Source of the DNA: Onchocerca volvulus
Taxonomy: Eukaryota > Nematoda > Chromadorea > Rhabditida > Onchocercidae
Direction of reading: 5' to 3'
Length of the DNA stretch: 64,000 bases
NCBI GenBank assembly: GCA_000499405.2
Contig: HG738138.1
Coordinates: 20,437,753 to 20,501,752 of the forward strand
This document shows, in pieces, positions 38,001 through 50,454 of this stretch. Position 1 is the first letter of the stretch, and the number at the start of each line of letters is the position of its first letter. The notes below the pieces were generated by a model. That model worked only from the letters and a program-made list of their open reading frames with translations. It did no database searches and was not told the DNA's origin. The translations under genes and the position numbers were made by a program.

Positions 38001-41000
38001 TAACTTTCCAATCCGGATCATCCCTTAAAAAATATGTTTCAGTATTTTGTTATAATAGTAATAACAACAATGCAGATATTAAAATATGTTGTGTTTTCTT
38101 TCTAGAAAAAAAATTTTTGTAGCTGAAAACGATTGTCATAGTACACCTGTTTTAACATGTAAGACTCGTTCAATCCCTAGCTGATTGACAAAAAATTCTT
38201 ATTTTATTCAGAGAAGTTGAAAATAGAAATTCCACCGTAGACCAGAACTGACAGTATGAGCAGAATAACTGAATCCCTAATTAATCACTTTCAAATAAAA
38301 TTATATGCATATCCGTCTGCCGTTTCTCCAACTTTAAATATCCATGCAGTCGCTCGTTTCGTATTTGTTCATCATTTCGTTGCCAAACTATGCAGCAAAC
38401 TTAGAATCTTGAATCTCAGTTGAGTGTCTCAGTTTTGAACTCCCAAGAAAGCAATGGATTTTTTCCATTATTCTGCTTATTGTTAGAACAATGAATTGAT
38501 CTTTTCAGGATCTCTGTTTAGTTACTTTTATTTTGATAACTTATGAATCAGAAATGCTGTAGAAAAACAACCCTATTTTTCGAAGACCAAAGAATATTTA
38601 GAATCACTTCCTTGTGAAACAGTTGAGTATATTTGCAGTAGATTTATAGTTTGATGCAAAATAGCATGAAAAAAACTTCACGTTTTTTCAGCATTTTTGA
38701 TTTCGATCCCATTGGACAGAACAGAAGTACCCGTAGGATGAATGGCTTTGATCTTCCAGACTGCTTTAAATTCTGGTTCATCAAAACATGGAACCATACG
38801 GCGAGCATATGTTGGTTCCATTTGTGTTACTGCCAGAAACCTGAATTTAAAGGAAAAGATCTACAATTTTGTTATAAATCATCAATATTTGTATTCAAAT
38901 CATGAAGTTCAACCTTGTCATGTCATGATCATTCTGATACCGACTTAAATATAGACCAAAGAGTTTCATCTGAATTGGACCTGAATAGGCCATCTGAAAT
39001 TGTTAATTGTAAAAAGCGATAAATTTTTTAGAATTGAAAATGATAAATTTTTTAGAATTCAGCGAGCTCAAAATTAAAGATTCCGAATGATACCTGCAAA
39101 TAATATTCTCTGCCCTTGTTCAATTTCCCATCCAGCAACAACGTTATCATTTCCAATGTTTCGTTTACAATAATCTCCTTCACCTGAATACAGTGTCTTA
39201 TGAAAACTTCTAATTGATATTCCAACTATCACTTGAATTTTAAAATAAAAACAAGATATGCAGTCAAAGTTAGGGAATAGAAGTTTTATGAAATCCAAAA
39301 AATTTCTTTGACCTTCAAATTTTGAGAAAAAAAAACGCCAAAAATTAATCAAGAAAAACTGTAACTCAAAACCTGAACATCAGCAGCAACTTTAGTACTT
39401 CTAGGTGGTTCCTCTGTAGTTGCATTTTCTGGTTGCAGATCTTCGAAATTCATGTCTGGCGTAGTGGAACTTTCTGCCTCATTTTCTGTTGTTTCTATTT
39501 CAGCTTCCATTTCACTTTCCATTTCAGTTTCCATTTCTTCTTCTTCAGTTGTTGTGGATTGAGATGATGAACTAAGCTACAATTTATTCCAACTTTTAGT
39601 TTTTTAGACTATTCATTTTTTTTAAATAATGCAGCAAGAAAAATAAATCAATGTATTGGAAACATGCAAATAAACAAATCAACAAAGAAATTCTATATTA
39701 CACAAATTAGTACATACAGTGGTGAAATAATCATCGAAAGTCGTGCTTTCCAAACTTCGTCGGGCTCTTGAAATCTGAAATTTGAAAAAAATATCGCTTA
39801 TTTGCATATTCAGCTGAATAAACAATTATTGAAATGGCACTCTTCGAGAGTAAGAAGCAGAATAATTGAACGAAACAATTAAATGAGAAATAAAAGATTA
39901 AGTTTCCGCATAAAAATCTTAGAACTTGTTGAGATTTTTGCAAGCAATAAGAACTAATAGAAAATCTAGGGAAATACAATTAATTAAAGTAAAATATATG
40001 CTAAAATATAGTACTTCTCGAACTTACCATGACCGAAAATAACTGTTTCGAAGTAGCATTGGAAGTGAAAAATTTAGTCATAAACTCTTGAAAACATCGA
40101 AAAGGTATAAATAACAGACCTGCTCCGTTTGAATAATTTCGTCCTGTAAAATCTTGATTTCTTCCAAGTTTTCGGGAAAATCCAACTTTAAAGAGTTGAG
40201 GACAATTTTATCAGTGCTTTCATCAACCCGAAATTTGATAATCAAAGCAGCATCAAACGTCATATTCTTACTCGCTGGGATCTCCACATAACCAGGCAAA
40301 TATATTTTAGTCGTCAAATTATACCTGCAAAACTATGAAATTATATTCCACAATTTTAATTGTAAAATATATTGATTCATTTGCAAGCCTAAGCCTTTAT
40401 CGTTGCTAAAGTTTCGTGCTCTTCCTTTAGTATTTCATAAATAAGTTCTACAGAATAAATAAGTAAGTTGAATTAAAAAAATATATTTCATCTCTGTGAA
40501 ATCAACACAAAAATATATTGAAATATGACGACAGCTTATCAGTTCACTCCTTTTCCGACTATCATCACTGATAGACTTAGTACGAGTTAATGGCTTTTCC
40601 AACAAATGCAAAATTTTATTTACAAACCATATGGGCACAATATCCTTCGGTAAACGCAATTCAGCCGCAGTAGGGCCGCTAATCTCTTCTTCCATTGGAG
40701 GCTCTTCCATTGATACATTTGCTCTAAATATGACGATCATATTTTACTTAAAAAACAAAAATCTGTGCGTTTTTTGTCAACAGATACATTTTGCGTTATT
40801 ATGTAATACATGAATCTTATGATGAAACTATTAAATTCCAGAAGAAAGTGATATATCAAACAGAAGGCGAAAAATAACAATAAGAAACGTGCAGACAAAC
40901 ACAAACGAAGTTCCAGTGAATGGCATCGACTGTGCTAATTTGAAAATCAAAACTTCAGAACTGTGGCTAAGATGTAAATTCAGAAGTTTCAACCAATCAA

Positions 41001-44000
41001 TTCCCGTAATTTGCTGTTTTAATTAAATATTTCGACAAGGAATTTGGTAGCACTCACACTGCTGCTTCATGGGCGTCGGCGAAAGACTTTATTTCAAGCG
41101 ATCGATCATATCTTTCTTTTGTTACCCAATAAGTTATAAATGATGATAACAATACTGAAGCAATTGCAATCAGAAATAAAAAGTATGCTGTTTTCTTTGT
41201 ACAGGTAACATTCTTCGATACTTTCCCCTTCATCAGTCCTTTCTTTTCCATCGGCACAGCTGGATTTGAATCCTAAATGCTAGTATTTTTCTTCAAGAAT
41301 TTTTCGAATTTATTACTTGGACAAAGACCAAAGTTCATCCTTTTTTTTTTTTAAAGAGAGATTTTCTAGTCTTGTCGATAATATAATATCGAATTCAATT
41401 AAACATGATTAACAAGAAGTATGCCTGTCCGCTATTATCGTCTTGTTCAACATTTCAACAAGATTTTGAACAAGCACGATAATAGTGGACAAACATACTT
41501 TTTGTTAATTATGTTTAATTACTTGTAAACTATTGCTTATTCAGGAAAACTGATGTCGTAATTCTTTGCGACAGTTCTTCACAGCACTATAATACTTCTA
41601 AAGACTCAAAAGTATTGGAAAAATCAACAATATTTTTTTATTTTATCAACAAATGAATGACTCTTTTTCTTTTAATTTTTATATTTTGCTTGTCTACCAA
41701 TTTTGTGCAAAGATATTATCTATTTATAAGGAAATAATAAGCATTAAACTTTGCAACTCAGATATTAGACAATAAAATAGATGAATTTTTTCTTATTTTG
41801 AGCTGATTTTTGCGAGAAATCCAAAATCAAATATTGTACAAAGCACTATTCAACTTCTTCTAAATGCAATGAAAAAAAAGGGAGGAAGAAAGCAAAGTTA
41901 ATAAGAGATAGAAAAGAGAGCGATATGTGATTAACTCAATTATTGAGACAGTTGAAAAGGAATATTTTGGAATATCGTCATGGGAAAATTGATAATGATA
42001 ATTATAATTAATCAGAAGTAAAAATAAATAATTAATCCGAACTCATCATTTGTTATAACGAGAATTAATTGAAAATGTTATTAATATATAATGAAAAAAA
42101 TGAAACAGTTTCAATTGGAGAATATTCTTAAACTTACAGCAACTTTATTTTTAGCCTCTACCATCATGATGAGGCCATGCTGATCGTTGAGGTCTACGTT
42201 CTCCAGCTTGCTATTTTTCCAATTTTTTATACTTATCAATCCTAAAAAAATCCAAATATTGGAGATCATTTCAATAATTCATCGAAAATTTTAAAAGACG
42301 GAAAGAAAACTTATGACAATAGGAAGGACTGAATTTAGTGTTGGAGAAAAAAGGAAATAGGGACCGACTGTCATACTAAAGAAAAAAAAATGAAAAAGAA
42401 AAACGAATTTAGATATAACTTAAAGTTTGCTAAAATTTATGAAATATTTTCAGAAAGGGAACAAATATCAGTTAGTAGAACTGAGGTTGCACAACTTTTG
42501 TGAAACATAATGTGAAACTATCTGCAACTTCCGATGATTGTTTTAAATGTCTCCATGCCATCCTCACTGAAATCTTGAAAATATTGCAGTCATATGTTTT
42601 GTGGGATAGTCTCAGTAATGGTTTAAAAAATTGACAAAGGAGAAAGTAAATAAGTTAAAAAATATTGATAGAGTTAAAAAACTTGAACAGAAACAATTAG
42701 AAGGGGTTTTATATCTCTTCAACATTTACACCGCAATATTACGAAAAAAATTAATTAAAAATTTGTTGCATTTTTTCTGTAAAATAATCTATGAAATTCG
42801 AGAGAATTTCCTGAATCCTAACACTACTTAAATTTGGAAATCTCACAACTTCCCACGCTGTAATCATAAATTATTTTTAAAAAATTCGGTTGCACAACAG
42901 TTCAATCGGATTTCAATGATCAACTATTTTCGATTTAAGTGGAAGATTTATGTACAGTAATCTACAAAGCAGACAATCGAATTCACTTCTGCAAGTTATT
43001 GAAATATAAGAATCAATTGCAGGATTCTTTCTAAGAGCCTATACAAAGCATTTCAAATATGCTAATCTCGGACTACTAATTAGTCTCCATGAACGAACAA
43101 TTCTGGAAGATGCTATATTGATCAGAGTAGGTGGAAGAATAAAAGTAAACGTATCAAAAATAGATGGATATTTGATGAATAATTCGTTGCTCGATGAACC
43201 TGTTTCCTGATCTCGAGAAGATCGTAAATGAAATGAGCAAAAAACAGAAATAAAAACAATTTATTGACAGTGCTTTACCAATGTATTTCAGTCAACTTGT
43301 AAACCTTTTGAAGTGTAAGAAAAAGCTCTTGATACCTTCTGTTGAAGGTTTTGGTACAGCTTACAACTGAAAGGAATCTTTCAACTTTGAAGCTTTCCAA
43401 GTGTATTAAAAATTAATGATATGCAAAGCAACGAAGTGAAGAGTGTTATGACAGATATGGTAACTCCACTCTACGATGAAATCTTATGATGGGAAAAAAC
43501 GACTGATCAAAGAATTCTAATCAAAGATTGTTCTCAGAAGAACAAATCAATAATGGGTCAGCTGGAGAGGAACAAGCAAAATTTTTAAAATATTAGAATT
43601 ACAGAATCTACACATTTCCTCCATTTCTCCAAGCTTAAATTTTCGAATATTACGCTGTATAATGCCGAATAGAAGGTAAAAAATGCTTTCCAAATTTTGT
43701 GTTGGCCTACTCCATTGTGAACATTTCAACACAATGCCATTACCAATACTTAACAGGATGAGATATTTTTTTTGAAAATTTCTGTCTAAATAAAACGAGA
43801 GATTGATTTTCCTAAAATAATTCTAGAATATCGAATTTCTTTATGAAATCTATTCTTTATTCTCTTTTCAACTTGACTTCGAGCAGCAATATCTGTTAAC
43901 AAATATAATGATAGTAATAAGAGAACACTCGACGAAAATGGTTGACTTATGCATGCTCATTGTAAATATAATTTGTATTGAAAGGAACTTTGTTGCTTAC

Positions 44001-46745
44001 ATACTTTATAAACTAATACTGACAAGAGAAGGTGCAAAATATGAAAAATAAGAATGCGAAATATTGTCATGGAATAAATAGGATCAGCCAGCACAATTTT
44101 TATCATTTCTTAAACTGTTGGTCAGAATCCAACGTTAGTTTTATTGAAATGAAAGAAAAGGGAAAAAGACAAGAGAAATGAACATGAAGAGCAAATTCCA
44201 CTAAACTTTAAAATATTGTCTTTTGTCTTTTATTCATTTTTCTCTCTTTTTCTTGCCTAATAATTATCAATAAAATAAAATCAAGTCGCAACTACAGATC
44301 TAGAAATTCGACAAACTTGAAAAAAATCGAATTGATCTAAGTAGTAGTAAATACTGATCGGAAATTCTCGAAGAATTTACTCACATTCAATATAGAACAA
44401 AATAAATCTAAAAAGTAATATCTAAATTCAAAAACAACTTGAATCTACTTCAAGACAAACGTTTATCATTACAATAAAGCAAAAATATTACAACAAATGG
44501 AATATTAAGTTGAAATTTCGTTTATTGTAATATTACCATTACTTTCAGGTAGAGATATTACAACGAACGAAAAATCAAGTTGGAATTCGTCGAAATCTAG
44601 AAAATCTAGAAATTTTTCGCATTGAAGTGCAATGCCAGATTTTTAGCTTAGAACATGTCTATTTCTTCATCCTTTATTCACCTGAAATCAAAAATTTGAA
44701 TAAAAAGATAATAGCACGCATAATTTCAGTTCATGAAACACTAGTGATTCTGCTATATCCAGTGGTTAGTGTTTACTCTATTACTTGATTTTGAATACAC
44801 ATTAGATGAATGAAACTTCCCAAAAGGATAGATAGTGAAATAAGAAGTCGTAAGAGATACAAAAAAGCAAAGTTGGGATGCACAGATCATGGAAATATAG
44901 AATAACATGAGGACTTTTGTGCTTCTCCAAGCTATTATCTCGCTACTCTCACACATAAAATAAGAGAAATGAGCCTTGAAAATATTCAGTTTTTTCACTG
45001 CACTGAAAGCCAATCACCAATCTGCTTGGCTTTTGTTTCAGAAATATTGCTTTGAATAAATATCAGCTTAGCATGAAAATAATCATCTTGATATGATCGC
45101 AATACTTCATCATCAAATTTTATGTTCACTGAAGTCTGATCACAACAATTATACAATTTAGTATTTAGATTAAAAGATGCAAAGCTGCTTAAAATTAATC
45201 AGTTGCTACATGCAATAATTCTAACATTAAAACAATTTTCTCGGTTGCAACACCGAATATATATCATTTTATTTATGCAGGTTATTACTTTTTTTACTCA
45301 GATTTCTTGACTCTTCACTGTCAAATTTAAATTTATTTGTAAATATAAACAGCTTTGTAAAATTCCGTAAAGATATGTAATTTAGACAAACGATTTGGTT
45401 TAGATAATTGTCTACTAGCAGTTTTTCATAATCTGTGAATCAGTCCTGCTTTGTGTAGCTCAAAAAGCCATCCTAACTAGACTATTAGGACAACATCAAT
45501 TGTGGAGAAGTTCGTAGCAAACGATGAAAAATGATATTGCGCTTTTGTGTTGAAAAATCGGAACAGGTTATTTGAGAAAAGAACCACCGAGGAATGACAG
45601 GTGCATGTCCCGTCTTTTCCTGTCCTTCCCATCTATCTTATCTTTTGACAAACTCAACCCACATCTACTTTTATTACACCGCATTCAGACAAAATTACGG
45701 TTCCGCAACCTTTCTATTAGTTCGATTTTAATCATTTCATTTTTTAAACCGATTATTTCACTGTTTTCAATTGCTGTCATCAGTATGATCATTATTACTA
45801 ATGGCGAAAGCTATTTAGAATTAGTTTAACATTAATTAATATGGTAATAAGAGAGATTATAATAGGAACGAATAATGAATTAGTGATAATAAGGAAATTT
45901 ATAACAATAAAGATATCTGCCATCGTCTTCTTGTTGTTTAGAAACTGGCATCATTTATAATTGAAATAAATTTAACAGATTGCTTTAAAGTAATGTTGAT
46001 ACAGATTCTACAGTTAATATAATGAACTTCTACATACCTGCATTCAAAACGTTTTTCTCCTTAGATGTGCCTATTAATTGCTATTTAGGTAAGGATTTCA
46101 ATTAATTCATGCTATAAATCAAGTCAGATTTATAAAATGGGAAAATAAAACAGTGAACGCTATGTACAAAGAATACACAAAAGAATAGGAAGTTCAACAA
46201 ATAAAGTATACAAGTAATACAAATAACTGAGTTTTTCAATCATAAAAACAAGTTCGAAGACAAAACTGAATTAAAACGCCATTCTGAATTAAAATTAATT
46301 GATAAGTGTTGGTTGTATGAGAAAAAGTGAGGAACGAAACTTCCCGACATAAACTATTACGGCTTTTGATTACGGTAGGAAACCCTATCTCTTCGCTCAA
46401 TTTTTTTTCCAGCCTTCGAACTTTGAAATAAAAATGGAACATTTTCAAAGAAGGCATTTTTTTATGTACAAATGTTAGTTTTGTTTTTTAACAATATAAT
46501 AATTGAAGTTAGCATCAGTCATTCATTTCGCAAAACAGTAGAGAACATTAACATGAGCTTACTCTAATGTCTCAAGAAGAAAGCATTTGGAAACAGAAGA
46601 ATAGCGTTTCTTGTACTTTCTAAATTTAGAAACCGGTTGGTTATTTCATTTTGGATCCCAAAGCGGTTATCTATCGATTGGTTCTATTACCTCAATTAAC
46701 TTTTCATCACGATTTATTACTTGAACTTGCAAGAGACGCAAGCAT
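32081..46745 (-). CDS. M1 zinc aminopeptidase, type II membrane protein
   Basis: Thirty exons, 1182 residues. Minus-strand order: 46745-46721, 46070-46038, 42241-42138, 41272-41058, 40723-40628, 40324-40120, 40084-40028, 39774-39718, 39576-39373, 39183-39094, 38993-38914, 38840-38682, 38023-37903, 37661-37541, 37323-37169, 36881-36765, 36535-36401, 36295-36230, 36069-35926, 35678-35557, 35415-35345, 34803-34676, 34439-34236, 34075-33936, 33818-33681, 33303-33136, 32931-32785, 32629-32551, 32392-32306, 32161-32081. A cytoplasmic tail of about 82 residues precedes one membrane helix (about 83-104). Active-site motifs are intact: GAMEN (533-537), HELAH (569-573), the third zinc ligand E592 in WLNEG exactly 18 residues on, and Tyr656 in TYDKGSS. 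It removes N-terminal residues from peptides outside the cell. Residues 265-332 are an unusual Glu/Thr/Ser-rich insert. The ERAP1-like C-domain is complete. The family is usually about 950 residues. The 5' exons 1-3 are the least certain. Confidence 0.92.
41397..41521. repeat. Hairpin with about 55-nt arms in aminopeptidase intron
   Basis: Left arm 41397-41450 and right arm 41466-41521 are inverted copies with few mismatches, sharing AACATGATTAACAAGAAGTA and CTATTATCG words. They are separated by a 15-nt loop. The position is intron 3 of the aminopeptidase. The size and loop resemble either a small MITE or a precursor-like RNA hairpin. Confidence 0.85.
43067..43210 (+). pseudogene. BEL/Pao pol relic (pre-integrase block)
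   Basis: A plus-strand open stretch reads [19 protein letters not shown] followed by [20 protein letters not shown]. The IRVGGR core preceding a hydrophobic, charged stretch is the familiar block before the integrase zinc finger in BEL/Pao polyproteins. Flanking sequence (about 42600-43700) is full of stops with scattered protein-like pieces. It lies inside the 3.8-kb second intron of the aminopeptidase, antisense to it. The short match limits confidence. Confidence 0.5.
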
Positions 46746-46905
46746 GCGTGAACTGTTGCTGAGAAATGGTATCGGTTTCCATTTCTTCTTTCTCTTCCTT
46801 CGGTATTCGTAGCAAATGTTACCAAGAAATATTCCACGGCAAAATATGCACATTGCCTAACATTTTTTAGAAGGGAAAAATTGAGAAGATCAGTATATAG
46901 TAGAA
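46746..46905. promoter_or_regulatory. 160-bp divergent start region
   Basis: The minus-strand aminopeptidase ATG (46745) and the plus-strand small-gene ATG (46906) face away from each other across 160 bp. Both have an AG acceptor close by: minus CATTTCTCAG ending at 46759, and plus AGTATATAG ending at 46900. If both starts are right, this is a shared bidirectional promoter. Confidence 0.4.
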
Positions 46906-47130
46906 ATGGAAGAGAAAAGAACAAGAAGACAATACATTAGCAAATATCAATTAAAAGATAATTTTCCAGATTGCAATGTACAGCATGAATATGATGTAAG
47001 CTAAACCATAATTTTATACGTTTTATGTAAAATTCTCATCCAGAATTGTGGCATTAATGCTGCAATGAGCAGGGCTATTGAAACTGACGAGCTAAAGGAA
47101 ACTTTGGAGGTGACAGAGGAAATCTATTGA
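46906..47130 (+). CDS. Small unrecognised protein, divergent from the aminopeptidase
   Basis: Two exons, 46906-46995 and 47044-47130, give 58 residues if the second exon runs to its stop. The start MEEKRTRRQYISKYQLKDNF follows an AG acceptor 5 nt upstream. The intron is 48 nt with GTAAGC and ATCCAG borders and phase 0. The second part includes DNCGINAAMSRAIETDELKE. A GTGACA site at 47110 would allow splicing onward instead of termination. The second exon lies in the left arm of a large inverted repeat, so the frame could be a by-product of repeat sequence. No family is recognised. The basic-then-acidic composition and the clean splice borders support a real gene, but only moderately. Confidence 0.4.
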
Positions 47131-47395
47131 TCTCTATAAGTGATATGAATGAGCTTGATTTTTGCGAAAATTACAACTTAAAAAAAGCACCAATCTAATT
47201 TGATGTTCATATTCTTCGACTGCACAACCACTTTGCAAGCTGCTTCTGTTACAAATGACTGTAGCTCACCACAAGCAACTCCAAGTTTTTGATATCAAAT
47301 CATTGCACTATTAAGAGCGATAAGTCATTTCAGCGTGCTTATATTTACAAACATTCGAAAACTATTATCGAAAGTGAAAACACCAAGAAATCAGG
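47044..47395. repeat. Left arm of large inverted repeat
   Basis: This segment recurs inverted at 50455-50830. The best part (47117-47300) is roughly 90 percent identical by eye, for example GCGAAAATTACAACTTAAAA and CATATTCTTCGACTGCACAA in both. The match continues to TATCAAATCATTGCACTATT and, more weakly, outward across the small gene's second exon. The arms are about 3.1 kb apart. Confidence 0.85.
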
Positions 47396-50178
47396 AATGA
47401 AGTAAAATGTAAAATGTACTACCAATGTTTAACCTTTCTTAAACTCCAAAAAATGAAATATTACAAAAAGAAAGGAAATTTCTTTAGAAAAAATAGTTGG
47501 AAAATATTTACTTCAGGGATTTTCAATTCAAATATAGGTCCATTTCAAAACTTTTATGAAGATTAATCCAATTATTAAAGCACTAATTGCATTAAAAGAA
47601 CTAGTTATATATTTTGCATATTTTTATCTCCATTTTAGTCTTTTAGGAAAATCATCATTTCAAGCACTTATTATTTAAGAAACACCCAAGCTAGAATTAT
47701 CCGTCCGGTCCAGCAAAGTATATCTTACAGATTTTTTTCTCTTGAAGCATATTTACAAGTTAGTTAATTTACAAGCTTGCAAGTTAAAGCTTCTATCATA
47801 TCAAATATGGTAGAAATCCGTCCACTTTCAGTGAAGCAAAAACGGTCTGAATATTTGCTTTGAAACCAAGAGAGCCAAATGTAAAAATAGTGTTGTGTAA
47901 GACAGCCCAATCGGATGGGCACATAGCTAATCAAAGTATATTTACTGACAACCAATGACAATCTGAAATTGTCTGGACCACCTTGTTTGAGAGAATGGAA
48001 ATGAATAAATGAGCTGAAGGTGAAGCCTGACTGTTGTTAAATTTAGGTACACAAGTAGAAAATAAGTGAACCAATGAATACAAACAGCACTGGATGAACA
48101 ACTATTGCACTCTGATGGGTTATTTGGATGATTGTTGATCAACTGTGATTCTCAGTGACTCTCTCATCAAATGAACGATCAGAATTATTTGTAAAAATAG
48201 CTAGTTGGAGTAATAACACGAACAAGATTAAATCAGTAACTATACTGGCAACATTCTTTGACACATTTGCAATTTAAATACCGCTTTATGGTATTGCTTT
48301 ACCGAATTATAAGCAGTTTTGGATTCACTGAAGTTGTATTGAGATGGATTCTAGACCAGAACTATTCTCAAAGAAGGTTATTAATAATTTAAATTTGCCT
48401 CAGAAATGGAAGTATCTGAAATAAAAGGCGCATTTTGGTAAATAAAAACAGGCCTTATAAGAAACGAACTTTTAATACTGAAAGTTGATGGGAAATACAC
48501 TATAGAAGGTATTTCCATCGTTTGTTGTTATTGATATTTGCTATCTTTAAATACTAGTTTTCACCAAATTTCCAATTATATAAATAAAAATCTGAAGAAG
48601 TTCACACTGACATTTCAATTACACATACTACTTGCAGTATTTTTATGAAAGATTACTTCTACAAATAAAAATTTCAAATATTTCGATGTTACATGTCAAA
48701 GAATAAGACACACAGAAAATTCGAATGAAACAATCCTGAAGGCTTCATTTCTTTCGATCATAAGCGAATTATGCTAAATAATATTGAAAATTCTTTTAAT
48801 AATATTCCTCTAATCCTGTTTTCCAATTTCGTGATCATTCTCGCTCTCTCCCTCCATTCATATTTCTCAGAACTGAAAAATGCTAATACATATCAATCCA
48901 TTTTCACGCTCCTGACTTCTCAGTACTTTCACGAGCATTTGTGAAATTCAAAATAAAGTAACCCAATAGAGAATGAAAAAAATTTTTAGCAGCTACTGCA
49001 TAGCTAAAACGAACACTGCCTTGTAAATCCGAATATTCAGGTGAAGAAATGGTGAATGATTATCTGAACTGACAACTACTGTCATCAGCGGTTGGTTGCA
49101 AAATTGGGAAGAATATGGGAAAGGTCGACAAATAATCGCGGGGAGGAGACATCGAAGGTATAAATGCGTGTTGTATGTAAATGACAATTTATTTCTGAAA
49201 ATCAAACTTCAGCAGAAGAATCAGTAAATCAATTAAATTTAAAAAAAGAAGCACTCTTGTTTTGTTTGCCTGATGAATTGCATACAAAAGAGGAGTGGAT
49301 GTTGACGGGGTCATCTGGGTTGCACACCATCTATTACCCCAAAATTCAGAGATGTTCGATACTTCCCGTTCCTATCATTACCACCTTTACCACTGCCATC
49401 ACCACCATTGTCACCGCAGTAACATATCAGAGCTTTTTCATCAATTTACATCTTTCAGCTTTTTATTGTAGAGAAAGGAAAGTATTCGATTTTTTCTGAT
49501 AAATTTCTCTTACAATTTCACTTATCGATACAAGGCAAGAACCTGTTAAGTTAAAAATTTGGATAAACAGTCTTAGTCATGCAGTGCAGAGAGGATGGCA
49601 CTATGCGTGACAATTTTGTGGAAATAATCACCAAAATGATGCTACAGAAGTCAAACTAAATTTTTGAATCAAATTTTTCAAATTACATTCAATTTAAAAA
49701 AAAAAAAGACTTAGATAAAAGACACTAAATTTTCTATGTTCCTCTCTTTTTTCAGAAACCTCGGTCAAAATTTATAAAAATCGAGAAACTCCTGAATAAA
49801 AAGGTGCCAAAATGCATCGTATTTTTCAAAAATTATGATTAATGAAAAATACATCATCAAATCAAATATAACTTGATAATCATAGTTTTTCCACTATTTC
49901 ATCCTTGCAATTTTGTTTCAACACAAGAATAGTTTCCTGCAGTTAGAAGTGGAAAATATATACTAACAGTAAAAGTGTAAATCCACCGTGGAGTTTGAAG
50001 AATCACTGTGTGAAATATGTAATATTTTCTATAGATTAACCGGATACTTTATCGCAAAAATTTTCATGGGGAATTCAATCGTTTGTCGATTAAGATCTTA
50101 TTCTATCAATTAATTAACTAAAGGCAGTGATTTAACCAAACTTAGCTAATTTAAAATTCAATTTTTTTTTTTATTCAG
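47396..50178. other. Interval between inverted-repeat arms, no gene supported
   Basis: AT-rich. Contains an ACC/ATC-rich stretch near 49375-49420 and several chance frames. No transposase or other recognisable domain is seen. Confidence 0.4.
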
Positions 50179-50416
50179 AAAACTCTTTTTATTGACAGAT
50201 TTTGACTTGATTAACACAATAATGAAAACTTTTCTTGGTATTTCTGGAGAAGCGTTTTATGGTGACACAGAATCGTCAAGCCTTCGAGTTGCAGAAAAAC
50301 CAACTATAACAAGCAATATAAAAAATGATGAAGTAGCAGGAGAATAAATCAGATTGATTGGTAATTTAGATTCAGTAGATTTGTGCAGTGCCAGTGATTT
50401 CGATCTTGAAGTTTAA
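50179..50416 (+). pseudogene. Exon-like frame with a single internal stop
   Basis: After a strong acceptor (TTTTTTATTCAG) one plus frame reads KLFLLTDFDLINTIMKTFLG, then SGEAFYGDTESSSLRVAEKP, to a TAA at 50345-50347. It then continues in the same frame with DSVDLCSASDFDLEV to a second stop. Composition is protein-like throughout. It may be a terminal exon that ends at the first stop, or a decayed exon. No family is recognised. It lies inside the inverted-repeat pair. Confidence 0.3.
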
Positions 50417-50454
50417 GGAAGGCAAAACACTAGTAGTGTATCATAATTCGTTCC

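Noticed and set aside
45572..45829. 85-codon plus ORF with hydrophobic runs
   Set aside because: Lies in the aminopeptidase 5' intron, antisense, with no motif and no splice partners.
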